A stretch of 17,516 nucleotides of DNA, from positions 1-17,516 of the forward strand of contig CAIQOY010000009.1 of assembly GCA_903873565.1 (NCBI GenBank), written 5' to 3'. Both the position numbers and the translations under genes were made by a program. This document shows, piece by piece, positions 1 to 6,124 of the stretch. The notes under the pieces are model-generated. The model was not told the DNA's origin and made no database searches. It saw nothing but the letters and a program-made list of their open reading frames with translations. This DNA comes from an uncultured Actinomycetes bacterium (GTDB lineage: Bacteria > Actinomycetota > Thermoleophilia > Gaiellales > F1-60-MAGs149). Numbering within the stretch: position 1 is the first letter of the stretch; each line of letters starts with the position of its first letter.

Positions 1-93
1 CGCGCGCGCCGCACCACGATCGCGGCCACGGCCGGCGAGCAGGTCGCGGTCGAGGTGCGCGAGGCGCGCCGCCCGCGCGCCGGCAGCGCCTGA
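1..93 (+). CDS. C-terminal end of an unidentified protein (partial)
   Basis: The frame is open from base 1 to a TGA at 91-93 and gives about 30 residues. They start with a TTIAATAGEQVAVEV-like stretch and end in an Arg/Ala/Pro-rich tail. The alternating hydrophobic/charged pattern looks like the last beta strand of a soluble domain, but that is too little to name a family. The gene starts outside the window. Part of the evidence is positional: the frame ends about 40 bases before the next gene on the same strand, leaving room for that gene's promoter. Confidence 0.5.
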   Translation, partial: RARRTTIAATAGEQVAVEVREARRPRAGSA

Positions 94-121
94 CGGCACG
101 GAGGCGGCCCGATCGCGGCGG

Positions 122-127
122 TAGCCT
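122..127 (+). promoter_or_regulatory. Predicted -10 box of a leaderless promoter
   Basis: TAGCCT, preceded by GG, lies 7 nt before the ATG at 135. This spacing puts the transcription start at or next to the start codon, and there is no Shine-Dalgarno sequence before the ATG. The same GGTANNNT arrangement recurs before other genes in this window. No convincing -35 was found at 17 nt. This is motif reading, not mapping. Confidence 0.4.
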
Positions 128-134
128 CCGTCCC

Positions 135-677
135 ATGCGCACGCCCATCGCCATCACCGCCATCGCCCTCACCGCCCTCCTCGCCTCGGCCGCCACGGTC
201 GGCGCCGAGCGGCTGATCACGGGCGCCGACATCAAGGACGGCTCGATCACCGCGAAGGACATCAAGGCCGGGTCGCTGACCAGCGACCGGCTCCATCAGT
301 CGTCGCGCGACCGCGTGTACATCTCGAAGCCGAAGCGCGGGCGGCAGGTCCAGCCGATCACCGGCGGCGGCACCACCGTGGCCTCCCTCAAGGTGCCGGC
401 CGGGAGCTACGCGATCCAGTCGACGCTCTCCGTCTCGAACACCAACTCGGCGTCGAACATGACCTGCATGCTGCAGGACAGCGCGGGCGTCCTGGAGTCC
501 GAGCAGCAGTGGATGGCGTCCTCCGGAGGACAGGTGATCCCGATGACGCTCGTCGGGGTGGCGACGTACACCGCGCCGGCCACGATCACGCTCCAGTGCT
601 TCACGATGGTCGGGAGCACCTTCGGCGTCAACGGCGTGATCCTGGCCGAGCAGGTCACCGTGGCCGACGCCAGCTGA
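135..677 (+). CDS. Secreted hypothetical protein with DIKxGS repeats
   Basis: A 180-aa protein of unknown function. Residues 1-24 are a Sec signal peptide: positively charged start, Ala/Leu-rich core, and a likely cut near VGA-E. Residues 28-52 hold two copies of an 11-residue unit (ITGADIKDGSI, then TAKDIKAGSLT). I recall this unit as common after the signal peptide of exported proteins in Thermoleophilia and related actinobacteria. Residues 80-178 are rich in Val/Thr/Ser and look like a single beta-sandwich domain. Cys111 and Cys155 could form its disulfide. The ATG at 135 is chosen because it opens the signal peptide and follows a leaderless-type -10. The gene stands alone, with a hairpin terminator after it. 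The coding region is well supported; the function is not known. Confidence 0.85.
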   Translation: MRTPIAITAIALTALLASAATVGAERLITGADIKDGSITAKDIKAGSLTSDRLHQSSRDRVYISKPKRGRQVQPITGGGTTVASLKVPAGSYAIQSTLSVSNTNSASNMTCMLQDSAGVLESEQQWMASSGGQVIPMTLVGVATYTAPATITLQCFTMVGSTFGVNGVILAEQVTVADAS

Positions 678-708
678 GGCGCCGGCCGCCGCTCCGGGCC
701 CGCAGACG

Positions 709-740
709 CCTCGGGGCGGGCCCGAAGGCCCGCCCCGAGG
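709..740. terminator. Hairpin between converging genes
   Basis: A perfect 14-bp inverted repeat (CCTCGGGGCGGGCC and its complement) closes on a CGAA tetraloop. It lies between the stop of the secreted protein gene (677) and the stop of the nitrogen cluster (767), which converge, so it can serve both strands. No clear U-tract follows on either side, which is common in very GC-rich actinobacteria. Confidence 0.75.
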
Positions 741-766
741 GTCGTGCGTCGTGCGGTGTGCGGGGC

Positions 767-1222
767 CTAGTGGCCCGAGGGGGCCTCCCAGCCCGGCAGG
801 ACGGACCGCTTCCAGTCCGTGCCGACCGTGCGGGAGCCCTTGACCCACGGCCCGAGCTCGGGCTGCGGGAACTTGGCGTGCGCCTCCTTCAGCTGGATGC
901 CGTAGGAGTTGCCCGACGTCAGGTGCTTGATCAGCACCTTGCGGGCGATCTCGTCCTCGCGGCCCTTCGGGATCTCGAAGTAGATCTTGACGAAGGAGTT
1001 GGAGTACCGGTCGAACACGGCCGGCACGCCGTCCTCCACGAGGAGGGTGATGTCCTCGAGCCAGTTGAGGTCCTGGCCCGGGGTGGACTCCATCAGGTCG
1101 ACATCCTCGATCGTCGAGATGTCCTCCTGGTAGGGGAAGCGCTTCCCCGAGAGGTACTCCGCCGAGATGCCGACGGTGAGCTCCGGGTTGTGGCGCTCGG
1201 TTGCGACGTTCTGCTCTGCCAT
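767..1222 (-). CDS. Conserved-looking 151-aa protein, last gene of the glutamate synthase-like cluster
   Basis: I do not recognise this family. The protein is 151 aa, soluble and acidic, with no signal peptide, membrane segment or cysteine. It is rich in aromatic and charged residues: an EDISTIEDVDLME region near 33-45, a predicted strand/helix core at 55-110, and a C-terminal tail with Pro and Trp. The ATG at 1222 has a clean AGGAG Shine-Dalgarno about 8 nt upstream and lies 11 bp after the stop of the FMN subunit gene. It is therefore almost certainly cotranscribed and coupled to that gene. It is followed by the hairpin at 709-740, so it closes the operon. Position suggests an accessory or regulatory subunit of the split glutamate synthase-like enzyme, or a small enzyme acting on its product. 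That is inference only. Confidence 0.85.
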   Translation of the reverse strand: MAEQNVATERHNPELTVGISAEYLSGKRFPYQEDISTIEDVDLMESTPGQDLNWLEDITLLVEDGVPAVFDRYSNSFVKIYFEIPKGREDEIARKVLIKHLTSGNSYGIQLKEAHAKFPQPELGPWVKGSRTVGTDWKRSVLPGWEAPSGH

Positions 1223-1233
1223 GTCGTCGTCTC

Positions 1234-2685
1234 CTAGTCGCCCTGCTGGGCCGACAGCGGCGCGCTCTCCGGCAGGTAGTCCACCGGGTTGACGAGATGG
1301 CGCTCGAGCATGCCCTTGATCTCGTTGAGCGTGCGCTCCTCGGTCACGCCGGGGATGTAGCGGGTCCCCGCGAGCGGCACCTTCGCCATCGCAGACGCCT
1401 CGACCGTGAGGGCCGCGAGGTCCTCCGGCTCCAGCGAGTGGATGTTGGTCTTGCCGCACGCGCGGGCCAGCATCTGGACCTCGAGCGTGAGGGTGTGCAG
1501 GAAGTTGTAGACCCGCTCCGCGGCCTCGTCGACGACGAGGCGCTTGCGCAGCTCCAGGTCCTGGGTGGCGACGCCGACCGGGCAGCGGCCCGTGTGGCAG
1601 TGGTAGCACTCGCCCGCCGGAACGCCCACGGTGCCCTCGTAATCGGTGACGCCGGGGATCTCCTTGTTGCAGTTGAGCGCCATCATCGCCGAGTGGCCGA
1701 TGGCGACCGCCTTGGCGCCGAGCGCGAGGCACTTGGCCACGTCGCCGCCGTTGCGGATGCCGCCCGCCACGACGAGGTCGATCTCGTCGGCGAGGCCGAC
1801 GTCCTCGAGGGCGCGGCGCGCCTCGGGGATCGCCGCCATCAGCGGGATGCCGGTCTCCTCGGTGGCGATGTGCGGGCCGGCACCGGTGCCGCCCTCCGCG
1901 CCGTCGAGGTAGATGGTGTCAGGGCCGCACTTCGCCGCCATGCGCACGTCGTCGTAGACGCGGCTGGCGCCGAGCTTGAGCTGGATCGGGATCTGGTAGT
2001 CCGTCGCCTCGCGGATCTCCTGGATCTTGAGGCTGAGGTCGTCCGGGCCGAGCCAGTCGGGGTGGCGGGCCGGCGAGCGCTGGTCGATGCCGGCGGGCAG
2101 GCTCCGCATCTCGGCGACCTGCTCGGTCACCTTCTGGCCCATCAGGTGGCCGCCGAGGCCCACCTTGCAGCCCTGGCCGATGAAGAACTCGACCATGTCC
2201 GCGCACATCAGGTGGTGCGGGTTGAACCCGTAGCGGCTCTGGATGCACTGGTAGAGCCACTTCGTCGACAGGTCGCGCTCCGGCGGGATCATGCCGCCCT
2301 CGCCCGAGCAGGTCGCGGTGCCCGCCATCGAGGCGCCCTTGGCCAGGGCCATCTTCGCCTCGAGGGACAGGGCGCCGAAGCTCATCCCGGTGATGTAGAT
2401 CGGGATGTCGAGCTCGAGCGGCTTCTTCGCGAAGCGGCCGCCGAGCACGGTCTTGGTCTCGCACTTCTCGCGGTAGCCCTCGATCACGAACCGCGTGAGG
2501 GTGCCCGGCATGAACATCAGCTGGTCCCAGTGCGGGATCGGCTTGAACATGCTGAACCCGCGCATGCGGTAGCGGCCGAGCTCGGCCTTCATGTGGATGT
2601 CGTTGATGACCGCGTGCGTGAAGATCGGGCTGCGCCCGAGCACCGCCCGCTGCCGCTCGACGTCCTCGACGTTCTCCTTCGCCAT
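1234..2685 (-). CDS. FMN-binding glutamate synthase-like subunit (GltB central/FMN domain; MgsC/GlxD type)
   Basis: A 483-aa stand-alone version of the glutamate synthase FMN domain. By family knowledge this domain receives ammonia released from glutamine and adds it reductively to a 2-oxoglutarate-derived imine, or uses methylamine in N-methylglutamate synthase. Visible family features are MSFGALS at 101-107, the GEGG turn at 128-131, QLKLGASR at 235-242, LDGAEGGTGAGP at 260-271 (FMN and substrate loops) and AGGIRNGGDV at 307-316. An iron-sulfur cysteine set, C360-x2-C363-x4-C368, runs into PVGVATQ. The ATG at 2685 has a purine-rich AGGGGGA upstream and begins 20 bp after the GXGXG subunit stop. 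The GATase and GXGXG parts are separate neighbouring genes. Whether it makes glutamate or N-methylglutamate cannot be decided from the sequence. Confidence 0.93.
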   Translation of the reverse strand: MAKENVEDVERQRAVLGRSPIFTHAVINDIHMKAELGRYRMRGFSMFKPIPHWDQLMFMPGTLTRFVIEGYREKCETKTVLGGRFAKKPLELDIPIYITGMSFGALSLEAKMALAKGASMAGTATCSGEGGMIPPERDLSTKWLYQCIQSRYGFNPHHLMCADMVEFFIGQGCKVGLGGHLMGQKVTEQVAEMRSLPAGIDQRSPARHPDWLGPDDLSLKIQEIREATDYQIPIQLKLGASRVYDDVRMAAKCGPDTIYLDGAEGGTGAGPHIATEETGIPLMAAIPEARRALEDVGLADEIDLVVAGGIRNGGDVAKCLALGAKAVAIGHSAMMALNCNKEIPGVTDYEGTVGVPAGECYHCHTGRCPVGVATQDLELRKRLVVDEAAERVYNFLHTLTLEVQMLARACGKTNIHSLEPEDLAALTVEASAMAKVPLAGTRYIPGVTEERTLNEIKGMLERHLVNPVDYLPESAPLSAQQGD

Positions 2686-2705
2686 GATCGGTATCCCCCT
2701 TTCGC

Positions 2706-3497
2706 CTAGAGGACGAGCTTGCGCTCGGACGCCTCGAGGTTGTCGTAGTTGTAGAGCTTCTTGCCGCAGACGAACTTCTGGAACGTGGGGGGCGTTCCCA
2801 GCTCGTAGATGCGGAACTTCCGCTCGATGAACTCCGTGTCGGCGTCGGTCCACTCGCCCGGCACGCAGTCGATGCCGAGCGACTTGACCTTGCCGCCCAC
2901 GTAGATGATCCCGTCGTACATGGAGTCGCCGAGACCGTGGCCCGCGTCCTCGCAGATGACCTGCCGGCCGCGCTGCATCATGAAGCCGGTCATCGAGCCG
3001 ACGGAGCCCATCGTGAGGATGGTGCCGCCCTTCTGGTCGATGCCGGTGCGGGCGCCGAGGCGGCCCTTGACGATCAGGTCGCCGCCGCGCATCGCGGCCC
3101 CCGTAAGGGAGCCCGCGTTGCCCTCGACGACCACGACGCCGCTCATCATGTTCTCGCAGGCCGACCAGCCCACGCGGCCCTTCACGTGGACCTCGGGGCC
3201 GTCGATGATCCCGCAGCCGAAGTAGCCGAGGGAGCCGTCGAACGTGATCTTGCAGCGCGTCAGGAGGCCGACGCCGAGCGAGTGCTTGGCCCCGGGGTTG
3301 CGGACGGTGACGTCCGTGATCCCCTGCTCGTTGATCAGCCAGCGCAGCTCGAGGTTGATCTGGCGCGTGGTCAGGTTCTGGGCGTCGAACTCCGCCTTCT
3401 CCCCGTCGATCGTCGAGATCTTCGGGACGTCCGCGTTGGGCTCGACGAGCCCGCGGGCGTCGTAGACGATGTTGCTCTCACCGGTCAGCGCGTCCAC
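2706..3497 (-). CDS. GXGXG-domain glutamate synthase-like subunit (MgsB/GlxC type)
   Basis: A 263-aa protein equivalent to the C-terminal beta-helix domain of glutamate synthase, which packs between the amidotransferase and FMN parts. The repeating glycine pattern of the right-handed helix is plain between residues 75 and 200: SLGVG, GYFGCG, VKGRVG, GGDLIVKGRLGARTG, MGSVGSMTG and YVGGKVKSLG. The preferred start is GTG at 3497, which lies 7 nt after a strong AAGGAGG. That Shine-Dalgarno is inside the end of the upstream amidotransferase gene, so the two genes overlap by 13 bp and are probably translationally coupled. Residues 35-55 (EFDAQNLTTRQINLEL) match the entry segment expected in this family. 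No domain is missing. Confidence 0.9.
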   Translation of the reverse strand: MDALTGESNIVYDARGLVEPNADVPKISTIDGEKAEFDAQNLTTRQINLELRWLINEQGITDVTVRNPGAKHSLGVGLLTRCKITFDGSLGYFGCGIIDGPEVHVKGRVGWSACENMMSGVVVVEGNAGSLTGAAMRGGDLIVKGRLGARTGIDQKGGTILTMGSVGSMTGFMMQRGRQVICEDAGHGLGDSMYDGIIYVGGKVKSLGIDCVPGEWTDADTEFIERKFRIYELGTPPTFQKFVCGKKLYNYDNLEASERKLVL

Positions 3498-4414
3498 ACC
3501 ATCACCTCCTTCTCGTACGGGTCGTAGGTGTCGATCTCGTGGTCGATGATCGCCCTGATGGCCATCTCCTCGGACGCCAGCGCGATCATGTTCTCGCCCT
3601 CGAAGAGGACCAGCGGCTTCGCCGCCATCTCGTCCTTCGCGACGCCGAGGGCGTCGGCCGTGACGCAGATGTACGTGAAGACGCCGTCGAGCTCGTCGAG
3701 GCTCTCCTCCATGGCGTCCTTCAGCGACAGGCCCTCGCTCATCTTCTCCGCCAGGTAGACGGCGATGATCTCCGAGTCGCACTCGGAGTTGAAGCGGTGG
3801 CCGTTGCGCTCGAGCCGGCGGCGCCACTGGAAGTAGTTCGTCAGCTGGCCGTTGTGCACGACCGCGATGTCGCTGAACGGGTACGCCCAGTAGGGGTGCG
3901 CGCCGGAGATGTCGACGTCGGACTCGGTCGCCATGCGGACGTGGCCGATGGCGTGCGTGCCCTGGAACTGCTCGAGGCCGTACTGCGCGCAGACGGTCTC
4001 GGCGTCGCCGAGGTCCTTGATGATCTCGAGGGAGTGGCCGAGCGAGAGCACCTCGCAGTCGGAGATGTCCTCGATCTGGTCGGCCAGGGCCTTCAGCTCG
4101 CCCTTGTAGTCCAGGGTCAGGCGGAAGGCGTAGTCCGTCTCCTGCTCGCAGGCGACGATCTTCGCCCCGAGGGCCGCGATGCGGCGCTCGGCCTCGGCGC
4201 GGTTGCGCTTGAGGCGGTCCTGGAACTCGTAGTCACGCGGCGTCGTGGTGTTGGCCGTCGTGTAGCGCATGACCACGTTCTCGGTCGGCGGCGCGTAGAG
4301 CGCGTAGCCGGTCGAGTCCGGGCCGCGGTGCTTCATGGACTGCAGCATCCGCGTCATGTCCTGCCCGACGTTGTGGTGCCCGTCCTTGTAGATGATTCCT
4401 GCGATTCCGCACAC
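3485..4414 (-). CDS. Class II glutamine amidotransferase subunit (MgsA/GlxB type)
   Basis: A 309-aa N-terminal-nucleophile glutaminase that frees ammonia from glutamine for the synthase subunit. GTG at 4414 is chosen because it places the nucleophile at Cys2 (CGIAGI), which becomes the N-terminus once Met is removed, as the family requires. Other visible motifs are HRGPDSTG at 29-36, HVRMATES at 158-165 (substrate-binding Arg), HNGQLTNY at 187-194 (oxyanion-hole Asn-Gly) and CDSEI at 212-216. Residues 60-150 form a longer, helix-rich insertion between the first two motif blocks. The Shine-Dalgarno before 4414 is weak, and the ligase gene stops 47 bp upstream. Its stop overlaps the GXGXG gene. 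Activity fits an intact enzyme; the partner substrate is unproven. Confidence 0.92.
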   Translation of the reverse strand: MCGIAGIIYKDGHHNVGQDMTRMLQSMKHRGPDSTGYALYAPPTENVVMRYTTANTTTPRDYEFQDRLKRNRAEAERRIAALGAKIVACEQETDYAFRLTLDYKGELKALADQIEDISDCEVLSLGHSLEIIKDLGDAETVCAQYGLEQFQGTHAIGHVRMATESDVDISGAHPYWAYPFSDIAVVHNGQLTNYFQWRRRLERNGHRFNSECDSEIIAVYLAEKMSEGLSLKDAMEESLDELDGVFTYICVTADALGVAKDEMAAKPLVLFEGENMIALASEEMAIRAIIDHEIDTYDPYEKEVMVWTR

Positions 4415-4461
4415 GGTGATCTCTGCCCTCGTCGGTTTCGATGGTTTGCCCGGCAGCCCCC

Positions 4462-5859
4462 CTACGGGAGGATGTCGAGGTACTCCTCCACGTCCCAGTC
4501 GGTGACGGTGGCGCAGTAGCGCTCCCACTCGTCCCACTTGTAGTGCCGGAAGACCTTGTACATGTCGCCCGGCATCGAGGCCTTGATCACCTCGTCGTTG
4601 TCGAGCGCCTCGAGGGCCTCGCCGAACGTCATCGGGATGCGCTTGACGTCCTTGCCGGCCTTCATCGCCTCGTAGATGTTGCGCTCCTCCGGCGGGCCCG
4701 GGTCGATCTGGTTCTCGATGCCGTCGCGCATGGCGTGGATCAGCGCGTTCAGCGAGAGGTACGGGTTGACGGCCGAGTCGACCGAGCGGTACTCGAAGCG
4801 GCCCGGGGCCGACACGCGCAGCGCGGTGGTGCGGTTCTGGAAGCCCCAGTCCGCGAAGACCGGCGCCCAGAAGCCCGTGTCCCAGAGCCGGCGGTACGAG
4901 TTGACCGTCGGGGACGAGATGGCGGTCAGGGCGCTGAGGTGCTTGAGGATGCCGCCGATCGCCCACAGGCCGACGTCGCCCGGCATCATCGGGTTCGACG
5001 GGTCCGGCGGGTCGAACAGGTTCTGGTCGCCCTTCCAGATCGAGATGTTGTGGTGGCAGCCGTTGGCCGACACGCCCATGAACGGCTTCGGCATGAAGCA
5101 CGGGAAGGCGTTCATCTCGCGGCCGACCTGCTTGCAGATCTGCCGGTAGGTGGTGAGGTTGTCCGCGGTGATCTCGGCGCGGTCGAAGTTGAAGTTCAGC
5201 TCGAGCTGGCCGGGGGCGTCCTCGTGGTCGCCCTGGATCATGTCGAGGCCGAGCGCGCCGGCGTACTCCATGACCTTGTGGATCAGCGGCTGGAACTCGG
5301 AGAACTGGTCGATGTGGTAGCAGAACGGCTTGGACAGGCCCTCGACCGACGGGGTGCCGTCCTCCTTGTTCTTGAGCCACATCATCTCCGGCTCGGTGCC
5401 GGCCATCAGGCGCATGCCGTGGTCGGCCTCGAAGGCGGCCTGGGTGCGCTTGAGGTTGCCGCGGCAGTCGGCAGTCAGGTAGGAGCCGGGGTCGACCTCC
5501 TCCTCGCGCCCGCGGAACAGGGTGCAGAAGACGCGCGCGACCTTGGGGTCCCAGGGCAGCTGCGCGAAGGTCTCCGGGTCGGGCAGGCCGACGAGCTCGC
5601 GGGCCTCCGGGCCGTAGCCGATGTAGTCGCCGTGGCGGTCGACGAACAGGTTCGCCGTGGCGCCGTAGACGAGCTGGAAGCCCTTGCGGGCCATCGACTC
5701 CCAGTGCTTGGCCGGAACGCCCTTGCCCATGATCCGGCCGGTGACCGACGCGAACTGGTAGTAGACGTACTCGACGCCCGTGGCGTCGATCAGCTTGCGG
5801 ACCTCCTTGACCTGGTCGTCGCGACCCGGTGCGGCGAGGTACTCCTCCATATCCGTCAT
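4462..5859 (-). CDS. Glutamine synthetase-family ligase (GlnT/GmaS-like)
   Basis: A 465-aa ATP-dependent ligase of the glutamine synthetase superfamily, first gene of the five-gene cluster. It would join glutamate to ammonia, or to an amine such as methylamine in GmaS homologues. Visible features are the beta-grasp start (YYQFASVTGRIMGKGVP, 33-49), metal-binding TEPE at 155-158, HEDAPGQLELNFN at 212-224, NGCHHNISIW at 266-275 (His and ATP region), SPTVNSYRRL at 316-325, QNRTTALRV at 341-349 and RFEYRSVDSAVNPYLSL at 354-370. The C-terminus lacks the NLYDLP adenylylation motif of GlnA type I-beta, so that control is unlikely. ATG 5859 has a GAGAGGAG ribosome site; Met4 is an alternative start. 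A divergent regulator and operator lie upstream. It is probably not the housekeeping GlnA. Confidence 0.92.
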   Translation of the reverse strand: MTDMEEYLAAPGRDDQVKEVRKLIDATGVEYVYYQFASVTGRIMGKGVPAKHWESMARKGFQLVYGATANLFVDRHGDYIGYGPEARELVGLPDPETFAQLPWDPKVARVFCTLFRGREEEVDPGSYLTADCRGNLKRTQAAFEADHGMRLMAGTEPEMMWLKNKEDGTPSVEGLSKPFCYHIDQFSEFQPLIHKVMEYAGALGLDMIQGDHEDAPGQLELNFNFDRAEITADNLTTYRQICKQVGREMNAFPCFMPKPFMGVSANGCHHNISIWKGDQNLFDPPDPSNPMMPGDVGLWAIGGILKHLSALTAISSPTVNSYRRLWDTGFWAPVFADWGFQNRTTALRVSAPGRFEYRSVDSAVNPYLSLNALIHAMRDGIENQIDPGPPEERNIYEAMKAGKDVKRIPMTFGEALEALDNDEVIKASMPGDMYKVFRHYKWDEWERYCATVTDWDVEEYLDILP

Positions 5860-5936
5860 GACGGACGTGCTCCTCTCTCCCTAGTCCCCCGATCGGGCGT
5901 CCCCGACCGGTGCCGAGCGTCCTCGGTATGGCAGGA

Positions 5937-5965
5937 AACCTAAGGCCGACGGGGGTTCCGGGCAA
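5937..5965 (-). promoter_or_regulatory. Predicted promoter of the glutamine synthetase/glutamate synthase-like cluster
   Basis: On the minus strand TTGCCC (5965-5960) and TAGGTT (5942-5937) are separated by exactly 17 nt, a reasonable housekeeping-sigma -35/-10 pair. Transcription would start near 5930, giving a leader of about 70 nt before the ATG at 5859. The -35 box overlaps the palindrome at 5962-5984. Confidence 0.4.
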
Positions 5966-5984
5966 TGTGCGCCGCACGCATTGC
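5962..5984. promoter_or_regulatory. Operator-like palindrome in the divergent intergenic region
   Basis: GCAATG-N11-CATTGC, with further matching GC positions inside, forms a 23-bp near-perfect palindrome. It is the strongest dyad between the cluster and the divergent PucR-type regulator, and it overlaps the predicted -35 of the cluster. A second, wider dyad (GGAAACC at 5934-5940, GGTTTCC at 6003-6009) encloses it, and CAGGGCCCTG at 5986-5995 adds a third. A binding site for the adjacent regulator is the natural reading, but it is inferred. Confidence 0.5.
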
Positions 5985-6124
5985 GCAGGGCCCTGATAGG
6001 AGGGTTTCCACATATCGGGACGCGGTTCGGGCCGCCTGCGGCCCAGATCGTGGGATCCAGGCGCCGATCACCCCCCGGCGGGCCCGCAGGGCGGGCCGTG
6101 CACGTGGCAATCCGCACTGGTAGG

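Noticed and set aside
709..740. Start of a CRISPR array or transposon end
   Set aside because: It is a single perfect hairpin with no further copies or spacers, and sits exactly between converging stop codons.
1201..2709. Long open frame on the plus strand opposite the FMN subunit gene
   Set aside because: Its translation is Arg/Ala/Val/His-rich low-complexity text typical of the antisense of GC-rich genes, and the minus strand encodes a clear glutamate synthase domain.
5981..6124. TTG 5981 as start of the PucR-type regulator
   Set aside because: It falls in the palindrome and would put most of the control region inside the gene. The added residues are Arg/Gly/Pro-rich and match no domain.
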